64,000 nt of DNA from Helicobacter pylori (lineage in GTDB: Bacteria > Campylobacterota > Campylobacteria > Campylobacterales > Helicobacteraceae), in NCBI GenBank assembly GCA_008032955.1, contig CP032046.1:1054001-1118000 (forward strand). Direction: 5' to 3'. The notes below the pieces were generated by a model that had not been told where the DNA came from, ran no database searches, and saw only the letters and a list, made by a program, of their open reading frames with translations. This document shows, piece after piece, positions 38,294 through 47,542 of this stretch; position 1 is the stretch's first letter, and the number at the start of each line of letters is the position of its first letter. A program made the translations under genes and the position numbers.

Positions 38294-38980
38294 CTATAAA
38301 GTAGTTTTTTGATGGTATCCATTTTGATACCCCTCATAATAGCCTTTTTGATGCCCTTCATTGTATATCCTACCATTACAAGTTTTCCTGTATTGTATGG
38401 GGTCATATTGATAACAACCCACACAGCCGTCATATTCAGCCTCCCCTTCATAGAAAGGATAACGATTGCCAGGAATTTTTGTTGCGTCAAATCTATAGCC
38501 AGTCTCTTTGTATTCTTTACAAATCTGGCGTTTCTTGTCGTTACAAGCTTTGCATAAAGCTTGGAAATCATCAAAAGTCTGTGTGTTTGAATCAGAAACT
38601 CTTAAATCATCCTTGCGACCGTCTTTATGATCCACCTCTATTTGAGTGTTTTCAGAGTTGCCGTGTGCACCGCACATAGTGCAACATTGTTGTTTATAGT
38701 GGTTTTTAATGTCTTGACGGATACTTTGATTAAAAACACATTCGGTATTATAGCCATTCAAGCGTATTCTATCAATGGAATTTCCTAGAGTTTGCCCTTT
38801 ATCAAATTCTAATATAAATTCTTTAGCCAAAGATGAGTTATTCCTACACCAACTCCCCCCATTACCTAGCTGCAACCCTTGATATTTTCCTACAAATTCT
38901 GTAACGCTTACCCAACGACTCACCCCCATTTTATCAGGTTGTGCAAGTTCCAAAAATAACTCTTTTTTACTTTTATTCAT
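38294..38980 (-). CDS. iceA1: IceA1, NlaIII-like restriction endonuclease, full length
   Basis: It is the 228-residue nuclease partner of M.HpyI, expected to cut CATG. It carries an HNH-type centre: Cys100-x-x-Cys103, VDHKDGRKDD (116-125) and CKAC (143-146), with more Cys pairs near 190. The open frame is complete from MNKSKKELFLEL, so this is the long, NlaIII-like form rather than the truncated or frameshifted iceA1 of many strains. iceA1 was first noted because contact with epithelium raises its transcription. The gene is upstream of the methylase and probably co-transcribed. Confidence 0.9.
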   Translation of the reverse strand: MNKSKKELFLELAQPDKMGVSRWVSVTEFVGKYQGLQLGNGGSWCRNNSSLAKEFILEFDKGQTLGNSIDRIRLNGYNTECVFNQSIRQDIKNHYKQQCCTMCGAHGNSENTQIEVDHKDGRKDDLRVSDSNTQTFDDFQALCKACNDKKRQICKEYKETGYRFDATKIPGNRYPFYEGEAEYDGCVGCYQYDPIQYRKTCNGRIYNEGHQKGYYEGYQNGYHQKTTL

Positions 38981-39074
38981 CTTTAAAATTCTCTCTATAA
39001 AATTTCATAAATTCTAATCAATTTATTTCAAAATAACCCGCATCGCACAAATTAGCTCAACCGCTTGTCTAGAA

Positions 39075-39590
39075 TTAACGATCCTTTGTGATGGTTTTGG
39101 CTTTAGAGCCTACAGCTGTAGAACCCGTGGGCAAATCTGAAAGCACCACCGCATTAGCCCCAATCTTCACATCATCGCCCACGCAAATCGCGCCCAAGAC
39201 CTTAGCCCCTGCCCCCACTACCACACGATTGCCTAAAGTAGGGTGGCGCTTGCCCTTGAACTTGCCCGTGCCCCCTAGAGTTACGCCATGATAAATGGTA
39301 ACATCATCTCCAATCTCTGTGGTCTCGCCAATCACCACACCCATGCCATGATCGATAAAAAGCCCTCTCCCAATCTTAGCGCCCGGGTGGATTTCTATCC
39401 CAGTGATAAAGCGCGCTAACTGAGAAAGCGCGCGAGCGATGAAGTAAAACCCACGCTTGTGCAACGCATGCGCTAGGCGGTAACAAAGCAGCGCATGAAT
39501 GCCCGGATAAAGCAAGAGCACCTCCCACTTATTCCTAGCTGCCGGGTCTTCTTGCAAGACACGCTCCAGGCTATAAGACAAATCCAACAT
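39075..39590 (-). CDS. cysE: Serine O-acetyltransferase
   Basis: It makes O-acetylserine from serine and acetyl-CoA, the first step of cysteine synthesis. The 171 residues are the short form, with the left-handed beta-helix hexapeptide repeats ([26 protein letters not shown] split across 66-90, then [14 protein letters not shown]). The catalytic His lies in DHG. The ribosome site GGAG is 8 bases before ATG 39590, and the leader belongs to a dispersed repeat (39618-39718). Confidence 0.95.
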   Translation of the reverse strand: MLDLSYSLERVLQEDPAARNKWEVLLLYPGIHALLCYRLAHALHKRGFYFIARALSQLARFITGIEIHPGAKIGRGLFIDHGMGVVIGETTEIGDDVTIYHGVTLGGTGKFKGKRHPTLGNRVVVGAGAKVLGAICVGDDVKIGANAVVLSDLPTGSTAVGSKAKTITKDR

Positions 39591-39617
39591 TATAAAATCT
39601 CCAATTGGAATGTATTT

Positions 39618-39718
39618 GGGTCAAGATAACTTAAGCAGATTTTTCTCATCTATTCCAATAAAACTTGATGCAAATTTTTCTTGCTATTATACCCAAACTC
39701 ACGCTCCTTTAAATGGAG
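39618..39718 (-). repeat. Dispersed promoter-leader element, copy B
   Basis: On the minus strand: a small inverted repeat CTCC/GGAG, GTGAGTTT, GGGTATAAT, ATCAAGTTTTATTGGAAT, and GAGAAAAATCTG. It aligns along about 90 bases with 12619-12708. The inverted repeat differs in sequence but keeps its pairing. Here it forms the promoter and leader of cysE. Confidence 0.7.
39686..39691 (-). promoter_or_regulatory. Promoter of cysE (-10 box)
   Basis: A perfect minus-strand TATAAT at 39691-39686 predicts a start near 39679 and a leader of about 90 bases. The rest of the gene-free stretch to 39890 shows only AT-rich sequence and no ORF I would defend. Confidence 0.65.
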
Positions 39719-39890
39719 TAAAAAATTAATAGAGTAAAACGCCCTCTCTTTTAATCCCTTCAAATTCGCTTAAACAACCCTTTAAAAAGGCTTAAAAACC
39801 CGCTAATCCATCATTAATTTGGCATTTATTTGGAATAAAACTATTTTAAATGAAAAAGATAAAAAGCAGATTGAAAAAGATTACTATTAA

Positions 39891-39977
39891 TGGTGCCGAA
39901 GGTCGGACTCGAACCGACACGGGATTGCTCCCACCAGATTTTGAGTCTAGCGTGTCTACCAATTCCACCACTTCGGC
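39891..39977 (-). tRNA. tRNA-Leu (CAA anticodon)
   Basis: The 87-base tRNA has a long variable arm, acceptor GCCGAAG/CTTCGGC, discriminator A and encoded CCA. The anticodon loop CTCAAAA gives CAA. It is co-linear with the next tRNA-Leu. Confidence 0.95.
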
Positions 39978-40030
39978 GTGTATAGAGCGAAGAGTGAGAT
40001 TATACCCACTTATTCCTTAAAAAAACTTAA

Positions 40031-40117
40031 TGGTGCACTGGGCGAGACTCGAACTCGCACGAGATTGCTCCCACCACCCCCTCAAGATGGCGTGTCTACC
40101 AATTCCACCACCAGTGC
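40031..40117 (-). tRNA. tRNA-Leu (GAG anticodon)
   Basis: The 87-base tRNA has acceptor GCACTGG/CCAGTGC, encoded CCA, a long variable arm and the loop TTGAGGG (anticodon GAG). Confidence 0.95.
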
Positions 40118-40139
40118 TAAAAATTTAAAATAAATGAAT

Positions 40140-40168
40140 ATTATAGCTAAATCACGCTTTTTAAGCAA
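40140..40168 (-). promoter_or_regulatory. Promoter of the tRNA-Leu pair
   Basis: On the minus strand TTGCTT (40168-40163), a 17-base spacer and TATAAT (40145-40140) precede the GAG tRNA by 22 bp. Confidence 0.65.
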
Positions 40169-40189
40169 TGATTTAGCCCAACAAAACCC

Positions 40190-40507
40190 TTAACTTAAGA
40201 ATGGGTTACTATAAATAGCGATAATAGCAAACACTAGAGTATAAATCACTTGCGCTTCAATCATCGCCATGGCCACAAACATGGTTGTGAGCAATTTACC
40301 GCCCACTCCTGGGTTTCTCGCTGTGCCTGTAATGGTCGCTGCGGCCGCATTCCCCATGCCGATCGCCCCACCAAAAGCGGCAATCCCTAAACCGATCATC
40401 GCTCCTAAGATAGAATAAGATTTAATCATATCCATCCCACCCATTCCACCATCATGAGCGAAAGCAACGCCCGCTAAAGCCAGAAAAAATAACGCTAAAA
40501 ATTTCAT
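40190..40507 (-). CDS. atpE: ATP synthase F0 subunit c with signal peptide
   Basis: It forms the proton-carrying c-ring of ATP synthase. From ATG at 40507 it has 105 residues: a cleavable-looking signal (1-17, ...ALAGVAFA), then two membrane helices with GGAIGMGNAAAA and the polar loop ARNPGVGG. The ion-binding acidic residue is Glu84 in AMIEAQVIY. I chose 40507 because GGAG lies 7-8 bases before it. Subunit c stands alone, as in other epsilonproteobacteria. The N-terminal signal is unusual outside this group. Confidence 0.93.
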   Translation of the reverse strand: MKFLALFFLALAGVAFAHDGGMGGMDMIKSYSILGAMIGLGIAAFGGAIGMGNAAAATITGTARNPGVGGKLLTTMFVAMAMIEAQVIYTLVFAIIAIYSNPFLS

Positions 40508-40726
40508 TTTCGCACTCCGTTTCAAAAATTAGGCTTGATTTTCATTTCGAATCGTTCCTCTACTTTCAAAAATACAAGCAAGAATCTATTCTAATACAAA
40601 CTAGCTTAAAATCTCTTTTAAAATAATAAATTTTTATTAAATTATTAGAAATAAGGAAGTTTTTAAAAAACAAATTTGCTTTAAGCAATAAGTTATCCTT
40701 AAAAACTTAAAACAATCCATTAGTAG

Positions 40727-40732
40727 TATAAT
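40727..40732 (+). promoter_or_regulatory. Promoter of the orphan gene 40770 (-10 box)
   Basis: TATAAT at 40727-40732 gives a predicted start near 40739. An AAGGA ribosome site follows just before the ATG at 40770. Confidence 0.6.
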
Positions 40733-40769
40733 GATGTGGTCAATAAATTAGATACAACAAAGGATCACA

Positions 40770-41882
40770 ATGCCAAAAGATAACAATAAAGAACTCACTC
40801 TACTTGAAAGGGTTTTGGGTAGCAGAATAGAAGTTCTGCCGACTTTGCCAAGAAAACAAACACTTGATAGCAATTATCAACGCATGATTTTAATTAAATC
40901 AAATGAGCTATACGATAAGCTAGGTCATATCATCAATCATGGCCTTAGCTCTTTGCCTATTTTTACAACAAGTGTTCCTTTAGATAAATTAGTGTTATAT
41001 AAAGATGGAAAGGTTTCATCTATGTTAAAAGGTGTCAAAGGGTTTGGGGGCCATGAAGGTTTTGAGATAGTAGGTGCTATTGAGCTAACTACAGGGATTA
41101 TGAACCATATTGCCCCTATTCTTAATTATAAACTAGCAGAAATCTATTATGAAGCATATGCCGAAACTAATCGTCTTTTTGACGAAAACCAAAGGCTACT
41201 CACACAACAAAACATCTTTGTTGTCCAACAAGTTAATGCCTTAAAAGCTAAAACTAAATTTCTCCAAGAAGTTTATAAGGATATTTCTCAAATTTCTAAA
41301 AGTGATATTTGGAGACAATCAACATGCACAAATTTACAAAGAATACACATTGAATTAAATGAAATTTTTTATAATTTTATATCCCAAATAAATCAAGGGC
41401 TAATATTAAAGAACTTTAATGATGTAGGTAGTAACTACATTTGTGCGAGATATGCTCTTTCTCATTATGGTTTTGCGTTGGTTTTAGAATATGTTGTTGC
41501 AGGACTCATTGATAATGAGAGCATGAAATTTTTAAAAGCCAAAGTTGAAGAAGCTTTTGATAGTTTTAACAAAACAACAAGTGATTTGGAAAGAGAATTA
41601 AATTTTATCCAAAATAGCAATTTTCAAACACAAAAATATATTTGGAATAATCCGTTTCTTGGTTGGTGGTATGATAGCTGGAACAATCAACCACAACCAC
41701 AACACAGCCCTTATCAGCAAAACGAATTAAATAGGTTAAACAACGAAAATGCAGATATAGAATATATCAAAAGTAATATTTTAAGCTATTTTAATATAAA
41801 AAGGGATAGAGAAGCTCTTTTTAATTTAATTGAAGCCCCTAAACAATACCTTCAAAATATTGTTATCACCCACGAAGAGTAA
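40770..41882 (+). CDS. Accessory protein of unknown function
   Basis: I do not recognise this 370-residue protein. There is no signal peptide and no long membrane segment. Residues 1-90 look mixed, with a glycine-rich GFGGHEGFE at 91-99. Residues 101-175 form long, Gln/Lys/Glu-rich helices that may be coiled coil. A second charged helix is at about 252-284, followed by a polar Trp/Gln/Pro-rich linker (288-315) and a helical C-terminus. No catalytic motif is evident. The gene is more AT-rich than its neighbours, uses many AGA/ATA/AAT codons, has its own promoter and is bounded by an 11-bp inverted repeat (41909-41942). From memory no gene lies here in strain 26695. A single-gene cargo, perhaps defence-related, is a guess only. 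Confidence 0.8.
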   Translation: MPKDNNKELTLLERVLGSRIEVLPTLPRKQTLDSNYQRMILIKSNELYDKLGHIINHGLSSLPIFTTSVPLDKLVLYKDGKVSSMLKGVKGFGGHEGFEIVGAIELTTGIMNHIAPILNYKLAEIYYEAYAETNRLFDENQRLLTQQNIFVVQQVNALKAKTKFLQEVYKDISQISKSDIWRQSTCTNLQRIHIELNEIFYNFISQINQGLILKNFNDVGSNYICARYALSHYGFALVLEYVVAGLIDNESMKFLKAKVEEAFDSFNKTTSDLERELNFIQNSNFQTQKYIWNNPFLGWWYDSWNNQPQPQHSPYQQNELNRLNNENADIEYIKSNILSYFNIKRDREALFNLIEAPKQYLQNIVITHEE

Positions 41883-41908
41883 TAAAAAGAGTGTATATAT
41901 TTTAGCCA

Positions 41909-41942
41909 AGTCCTATGTATTAGATTGGTTTTACATAGGACT
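41909..41942. terminator. Inverted repeat between the orphan gene and pnp
   Basis: AGTCCTATGTA (41909-41919) and TACATAGGACT (41932-41942) are perfect 11-base complements with a 12-base loop. It lies between the convergent ends of the orphan gene and pnp and probably acts as a terminator, though no T run follows. Confidence 0.55.
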
Positions 41943-41963
41943 ATGGATAATTTAAGAGATGGA

Positions 41964-44030
41964 TTAAGCCAAATCCAAAGCGATTTTACCCTTATTGAAA
42001 CTAATCACCCTACATTTGATGCTATCGCCTTCTTTTAAAGCCACTTGACACCTGTCCATGTGTTGTTTTCTTAACAAGCCTTCGCCCCCCTTAGGCAAGC
42101 TTAAAAACGCCCCAAAATCCACGATTCGTTTCACTTGAGCTTCTAGCACCTCATCAATAGCGTATTGCTCCAATTCTTGATCTAAAGAATGCAAATAGTT
42201 TAAAATAAATTCCTTAGTCTTTAAAACGCGCTCTTTATTCCCCATGATTTTCACTTCACCGCTTGGTTTATTCAAATCAATCTTAACCTCAAACTTTTCT
42301 ACTATCTCTTTAATCACACGCCCCCCTTGACCGATAATTTCTACAATTTTATCGGGCGCGACATTAAAAATTTCAGTCGTGGGCAAATGGGAAAAATTGA
42401 TCACGATCTTTTCTTTCGCTTCATGCATGATTTTTAAAATATGTTCTCGCGCTTCTTTAGCTTGGAGTAAGGCTTGGTATAAAACCTCTAGTTGGATACC
42501 GCTCATTTTGGTATCCATTTGCATAGCCGTAATGCCTTCTAAATTCCCGGCAATCTTAAAATCCATATCGCCTTCGGCGTCTTCTAAGCCGCTAATATCG
42601 CTTAAAATAGCGTGATCTTGCCCTTCGCTCACCATGCCCATAGCCACCCCAGCGACTAGATCATAAATTTCCACACCGCTTGCATAAAGGGCTAAAGACC
42701 CTGCGCACACGCTCGCCATTGAGCTTGAACCATTACTTTCTAAAATCTCAGAAACCAATCGTATCACCTGCTCTTTATTTTTAATGCTCGTTTCTAAGGC
42801 TCTTTTAGCCAAATTCCCATGCCCTAATTCGCGCCTTGAAGTCGCGCCAATAGAACTCGCTTCGCCCACGCAAAAAGGAGGGAAATTGTAATGAAACATG
42901 AAGCGCTCTTTGATAGGGGTTTTATGTTCCAAACTCTCATGGGTTTGAGCGTCATTATCCGTGCCTAAAACCCCTACCACTAAGCTCTGCGTTTGCCCCC
43001 TAGTGAATAAAATGGAGCTATGTGCCATAGGGAGCAAATCGCTCTCTATCAAAATGGGCCGCACTTCTTCTAACGCGCGTTTATCCGGGCGGATTTTATC
43101 TTGAATAATCATGCGCCTTATCTCAGTTTTTTTCACTTTTTCTAAAGACAATTCAATTTCTTCTAAACTGAATTCTGAGTGGGCTTCGCTGATTTTTTTA
43201 GCAATTTCATTGAAAACATTTTCTCGCTCGCTCAAAGCAGAACTTTCAATGCCTTTGATGATTTCATCAAAATACTGATTTGTTAATAAATCTAACAGCC
43301 TTTCATTGAAGACTATTCCTTGGCTTTCTTTAAAAAGCAGCTCGTTTTGGTGGGGCGTGAAAATCTCTTCATAAAGCGTGCAAGTTTCTTTCAAACTTTT
43401 TTGAGCCAATTCTAAAGCTTCTAGCATTAAAGGCTCTTCTAAAGCGTTTAATTTTTGCCCTAAAGATCGCATTTCTATCATGTTCAAACTCTCTTTTGTG
43501 CCGGACACGAACAAATCCAAACTGGATTGATTCAAAAGGCTTGTGTTAGGGTTAATGATAAATCCGTTATCAACCCTAGCGATCCTGCAAGCACTCACGC
43601 TTTTAATAGGAGCGATATGGGCCAAAAAGAGAGCGGCTGAAGCGGCGTTTAAAGCAGAGACTTGCAAATCGTTTTCAATATCATGGCTTAAAACCATTAA
43701 AGTGATTTGGGTAGGGTAGCGGTAATCTTTAGGGAATAAAGGGCGTAAAGTCCTGTCTATGAGCCTAGAGGTTAAGATTTCAAAATCTTGCGCTCTGCCT
43801 TCTCTTTTAACAAAACCGCCCGGGATTTTACCGGCTGCATAAGATTTTTCTAAAAACTGCACCACTAAAGGCAGAAAATCTTCACTCACAGGCTCTCTTT
43901 CTATACACACGCTCGCTAAAATGATGGTTTTCCCTAAGCGATATAAAAGAGAGCTAGTGGCTTGTTTGGCCACTTGTTTGAGAGCGAATTCTTCGGTTTT
44001 GTTACTAGAATTGATGGTGATAAAATCCAT
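41964..44030 (-). CDS. pnp: Polynucleotide phosphorylase
   Basis: This 3'-5' phosphorolytic exoribonuclease trims and degrades RNA. The 688 residues hold two RNase PH-like cores, the second with FPPFCVGEASSIGATSRRELGHG near 375-400. A KH domain (DKIVEIIGQGGRVIKEI) near 570-585 and a C-terminal S1 domain ending ISFNKGKIALDLA follow. In H. pylori type I toxin work, 3' trimming activates AapA mRNA, so PNPase may matter for the modules at 1-611. That link is inferred. It starts 2 bp after the preceding gene. Confidence 0.96.
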   Translation of the reverse strand: MDFITINSSNKTEEFALKQVAKQATSSLLYRLGKTIILASVCIEREPVSEDFLPLVVQFLEKSYAAGKIPGGFVKREGRAQDFEILTSRLIDRTLRPLFPKDYRYPTQITLMVLSHDIENDLQVSALNAASAALFLAHIAPIKSVSACRIARVDNGFIINPNTSLLNQSSLDLFVSGTKESLNMIEMRSLGQKLNALEEPLMLEALELAQKSLKETCTLYEEIFTPHQNELLFKESQGIVFNERLLDLLTNQYFDEIIKGIESSALSERENVFNEIAKKISEAHSEFSLEEIELSLEKVKKTEIRRMIIQDKIRPDKRALEEVRPILIESDLLPMAHSSILFTRGQTQSLVVGVLGTDNDAQTHESLEHKTPIKERFMFHYNFPPFCVGEASSIGATSRRELGHGNLAKRALETSIKNKEQVIRLVSEILESNGSSSMASVCAGSLALYASGVEIYDLVAGVAMGMVSEGQDHAILSDISGLEDAEGDMDFKIAGNLEGITAMQMDTKMSGIQLEVLYQALLQAKEAREHILKIMHEAKEKIVINFSHLPTTEIFNVAPDKIVEIIGQGGRVIKEIVEKFEVKIDLNKPSGEVKIMGNKERVLKTKEFILNYLHSLDQELEQYAIDEVLEAQVKRIVDFGAFLSLPKGGEGLLRKQHMDRCQVALKEGDSIKCRVISFNKGKIALDLA

Positions 44031-44032
44031 AT

Positions 44033-44743
44033 TTAATGTTCCTTTTTTAAATTGGGTGCGTTGTTAGCGCCCAAGTATTTTTCAATTTCTTCATTGCTTA
44101 ATCGCTTGAGTTCTTTATAATGGTGTTCCACAGAGACAAAACATTCAGGGCGATACACGCTAATCACCCCATCGCACAAACTTTCTAAGCCTTGAGCGAC
44201 ATTTTGCGCGAGAATGGGGGTTAAAATATAAATGTCTTGGCATTCTTTTTTCAAACAAGTTTGCACGCCTAACCCTGCTCTAAACCCGGTCTCAATCCCC
44301 CTATCTACGATAAAAATATTTTTATCTTTTAGGCTTTTGATCGCATTGCCTTTGCGATACTGATAGATGTGAGACAGGATGTCTTCTTCATAAGCCCGCT
44401 TGGCTTCCCCATAAACATAGTCTAAAGCGATGTCAAAGGAATTGATTAAACTTTCATTCATCACAATATCCATGCTTTCACTCACTAAAGCGATTTCACA
44501 CTTTGAGTTTAAAGGGGCTAAGATAGGTTCTAAAAAAAGTATATCATAAGTCGCTCCAAATTTTTGCGCTAAAGCGTGAGCTAAATACAGAGCGTTAAAA
44601 CTCAAAGCGAGCATGATGGAATCTTTTAAATCAATGTGGCGCGTGTGGATTTCATTAATCAATTTGTTCAGAGCGTCTTCTTCATTGATAAAACGCATGC
44701 TCTCTATATCGGTGATATGGCTAAAATCCGTATTCAAATGCAT
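44033..44743 (-). CDS. Phosphoribosyltransferase-like protein
   Basis: It is 236 residues with a type I phosphoribosyltransferase pattern: the hydrophobic strand plus KNIFIVDRGIETGFRAG (about 145-160) matches the PRPP loop, and the end YRPECFVSVEHHYKEL resembles predicted PRTases next to stress or RNA genes. The acidic pair preceding the loop is reduced (VDRG), so activity is uncertain. It lies in a tight row lptD-this gene-pnp with gaps of 8 and 2 bp. Confidence 0.75.
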   Translation of the reverse strand: MHLNTDFSHITDIESMRFINEEDALNKLINEIHTRHIDLKDSIMLALSFNALYLAHALAQKFGATYDILFLEPILAPLNSKCEIALVSESMDIVMNESLINSFDIALDYVYGEAKRAYEEDILSHIYQYRKGNAIKSLKDKNIFIVDRGIETGFRAGLGVQTCLKKECQDIYILTPILAQNVAQGLESLCDGVISVYRPECFVSVEHHYKELKRLSNEEIEKYLGANNAPNLKKEH

Positions 44744-44751
44744 TCCTTTTT

Positions 44752-47013
44752 TTACTTACGCTGTAAAGAGCGGTAAGTCACATTGGTTTTAGTGATCGGT
44801 GAAAAGTCTAATTCTAGCTTAACATAGTTATTTTCAAACACTCTTATAGGTTGGTTGGGATCGCCGGTGAGGATGGGGCGTCGTTGGTTGACGAATTGAA
44901 AGCCAATCCCAAAACAACGGATTTTTTTATAAATCCCCACATTCCAATTTAAAACCACATTATTTCTAATATCATAACCCACATCCGCGCTCATGGAAAA
45001 GTAACCAAAGTCGTTGCTAAAACCCGCCTTTAAATAATCCGCAGGATTTTCTACAATGCTATTAATCCCACTGCTAAAATTGTTCCTTAAAAAATAAGAG
45101 AGGTTAAAGCTTAAAAATTTGCGTTGGTAATTGGCGTTCACAGAGATTTCTTCTAAGCGGTTTTGATAAAACGAATAAAAGACATTCCCAAAGATGTTTA
45201 ATCCTGTTAAGGGCGAAAACCCGATCTTGCTTTCTAGGGGCATTTTAAAGGGCGAAACTTTATCGTCAAGATTGATGAGTTGCGATATTTTAAAATACAA
45301 CAACTCTTGCCCTCCTAAGCCATAAAGGTATTGCGTTAGGGTTAAATTCACCGTTTTATTGCTCGCATCGCTGGGTAAAATGCTGCTAGGATTCCACACG
45401 GAGTCATACAAACGCCCTTGATAATCATAATCTCTCAATAAAGGCGAAGTGTAGCTGTTTAAGGCTTGCGTGCTTAAAGCATACATGTTTTGAGAAAATA
45501 AGCCGTTTTTAAAGGTGTAATAAGGGATGTTGAAAATCGCTTCTAGTTGGATCGTGTGGAAAAGTTTGTTGTATTCTCTGGCTAAATCCGTATTGACATA
45601 CATGGAAAAATTGGAAGACACAAAGTTCCCAAATTCCCTTGATTCATTAGGGATCGTAGGCACGAAGGAATTTTTAGATTGCATTAAAGCCACATTAGAT
45701 AGTTGGAGATCATTCCAAAGCCCTAGAGACAAATACTTTTTAAACAAAGAAAATTGCAAGCCCACCGGCACATTCAAAGCGTTTTGCACATAGCCATAGC
45801 CGATCTCTCTTGCGGTGTTTCTAAACTGATAATCCACCGAATACAATAAATTCCTAAAATACAAAGAATTTAAATATTTATGGTATTGCAAATTAGGGAC
45901 AGATTGGAAAGTGCGGTTATTGTTGATTTTATTCAGGTTTAAAAAATACTTGATATTCAAGCCGTAATAATTGTTTTCTGTTTGCAAATAGTAATTCGCC
46001 CTAGACATGTGCGTGGCGTCTGTGATACGCTTATTAACCTTTTCAAAACGCACATAATCCAAATCGTTCATGTATAAAAAGTCAATGTAATGCCCGTTGT
46101 CAATATTAGACTTAAGATGAAAGTATTTTTGTAAAGTGTCCCTGCTAGAGCTTAAAAATTCAAAACCATAGATATTTTGATTCCTCAAATCGTAGCGTTT
46201 GACGTATTGGGTGTAATTCCTAAAATAGCGTGCGTTGAATAAAAACCTGTCGTCTTTAGAGTTGATGTAGCGCGCTTCAAAATTCAAGCCAAAACCCCTT
46301 TTATAGCGGATTTGTGGGGTAAAGGTCATATCCCATGAGTTTTTGGGGGCTAAATAAAAGGGTTGCAAATAAATAAAGCCGTCTAAGTTGGAAGTGCCAA
46401 ACTCAGGGTATAAAAACCCGGTAGTTCTTTTATTGCTAGTGGACATGAAAATGTAGGGCAAATACAATACAGGAATATCACCGATATAGATCTTAGGATT
46501 CCACATTGACAAATGCGATTTTTGCATATTAAATGAGCCTGAAGTCGCATTGACATGCCAAATGGGGTTGTCAATGCTGCACCCTGAAGCGCTCATGTTT
46601 TTAACCTTATATTTTTGATCCTTCCCGCTAGCAATATCCGCGCTCACCCAAATCCCGCTCACGCTGTCTTGGACATAAAAGGGGAAAATGATCTCATATT
46701 TTTCATTCAAACTCAATTTCACGTAATCGGTTTTAACGAGCAAACCCTCGCCCCTATAAACCTTGATATTGCCTTCTAATAACGCTTCTTTAGTCTTGGT
46801 GTCATAACGCACCTTATCCGCTAGAATATACACGTCATAATTCAATAGAATCGCATTCCCTGATGCGGTTATCACATTGTCTTTAGCGCTCACTTTATCC
46901 GCAAGGATTTCAAAAATCTTATGGTTTTGTTTGTCAAATCGTTGCATAGCGATTTCTTTAGCCTCTAATGCGCTCAACAAAAAAAAGACCGCCAAATACA
47001 ACCAACGAATCAT
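44752..47013 (-). CDS. lptD: LPS-assembly outer membrane protein LptD
   Basis: It inserts LPS into the outer leaflet of the outer membrane together with LptE. It has 753 residues from ATG at 47013: signal peptide 1-20 (LAVFFLLSALEA), an OstA/LptA-like jellyroll (about 20-150; KIFEILADKVSAKDNVITASGNA), then a large beta-barrel rich in Tyr/Phe/Asn. It contains only one cysteine in the mature N-terminal part, so the E. coli four-Cys disulfide switch is absent. The start at 47013 lies 1 bp after the preceding stop; the upstream ATG at 47052 would put charged residues before the signal. Confidence 0.92.
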   Translation of the reverse strand: MIRWLYLAVFFLLSALEAKEIAMQRFDKQNHKIFEILADKVSAKDNVITASGNAILLNYDVYILADKVRYDTKTKEALLEGNIKVYRGEGLLVKTDYVKLSLNEKYEIIFPFYVQDSVSGIWVSADIASGKDQKYKVKNMSASGCSIDNPIWHVNATSGSFNMQKSHLSMWNPKIYIGDIPVLYLPYIFMSTSNKRTTGFLYPEFGTSNLDGFIYLQPFYLAPKNSWDMTFTPQIRYKRGFGLNFEARYINSKDDRFLFNARYFRNYTQYVKRYDLRNQNIYGFEFLSSSRDTLQKYFHLKSNIDNGHYIDFLYMNDLDYVRFEKVNKRITDATHMSRANYYLQTENNYYGLNIKYFLNLNKINNNRTFQSVPNLQYHKYLNSLYFRNLLYSVDYQFRNTAREIGYGYVQNALNVPVGLQFSLFKKYLSLGLWNDLQLSNVALMQSKNSFVPTIPNESREFGNFVSSNFSMYVNTDLAREYNKLFHTIQLEAIFNIPYYTFKNGLFSQNMYALSTQALNSYTSPLLRDYDYQGRLYDSVWNPSSILPSDASNKTVNLTLTQYLYGLGGQELLYFKISQLINLDDKVSPFKMPLESKIGFSPLTGLNIFGNVFYSFYQNRLEEISVNANYQRKFLSFNLSYFLRNNFSSGINSIVENPADYLKAGFSNDFGYFSMSADVGYDIRNNVVLNWNVGIYKKIRCFGIGFQFVNQRRPILTGDPNQPIRVFENNYVKLELDFSPITKTNVTYRSLQRK

Positions 47014-47014
47014 T

Positions 47015-47494
47015 TTAAAACAACACCAAAAGACTTTTGCTTTTTTCTTCATGCCATGCCCTATGATAGGGGTTTTTAAACACTACAAACCATAAAAAGG
47101 GGCATAGAAAAACCACGATCTTTAACCCTAAACGCTTCAATAAAATAGCCCTACTGGGGCAATCTGCTAAATAAATATCAATGATTTTAATCCTAAAAAC
47201 CAGTTTAGCCAAACTCATCTTGCACAAACACACAAAAAAGATTTCATAAACGCCATACAAGACGATAAAACCCACCATAACAAACACGCTGTGATAAATG
47301 GGGTTAGCTAGCCAATATAAAGAATGCAAAAAATCGCACGCCCCTAAAAGATCGCTCAATAAAAACGCCACCAACAAACCATCGGTTAAAAACGCTAAGA
47401 TGCGCCAATACAAGGGGCATAAACGCATTTTTTCACGCATAAGGAGTGTTTCTATGATTTCAGTTTCTTCTTTTTCTAAGTTTGGAGAGCGCAT
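47015..47494 (-). CDS. RDD-family membrane protein
   Basis: It is a 159-residue protein with three or four hydrophobic spans. The family pattern is visible as YWRILAFLTDGLLVAFLL (about 29-46), an Arg-Asp pair in the first helix, and the later LAKLVFRIKIIDI. RDD proteins are of mostly unknown function, some linked to ion exchange. It is coupled to lptD by a 1-bp gap. Confidence 0.8.
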   Translation of the reverse strand: MRSPNLEKEETEIIETLLMREKMRLCPLYWRILAFLTDGLLVAFLLSDLLGACDFLHSLYWLANPIYHSVFVMVGFIVLYGVYEIFFVCLCKMSLAKLVFRIKIIDIYLADCPSRAILLKRLGLKIVVFLCPFLWFVVFKNPYHRAWHEEKSKSLLVLF

Positions 47495-47542
47495 TCAAAA
47501 ACAAACAAGACAAACTCTTTGGTTTGTCTCAAACTTTAACCT

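Noticed and set aside
38266-38574. Minus-strand 102-codon ORF overlapping iceA1 and hpyIM
   Set aside because: It is in another frame of iceA1, and the iceA1 frame has the HNH and zinc motifs.
41909-41942. Ends of an insertion sequence around the orphan gene
   Set aside because: The inverted repeat is on one side only as a hairpin; no matching copy lies before 40770 and no transposase is present.
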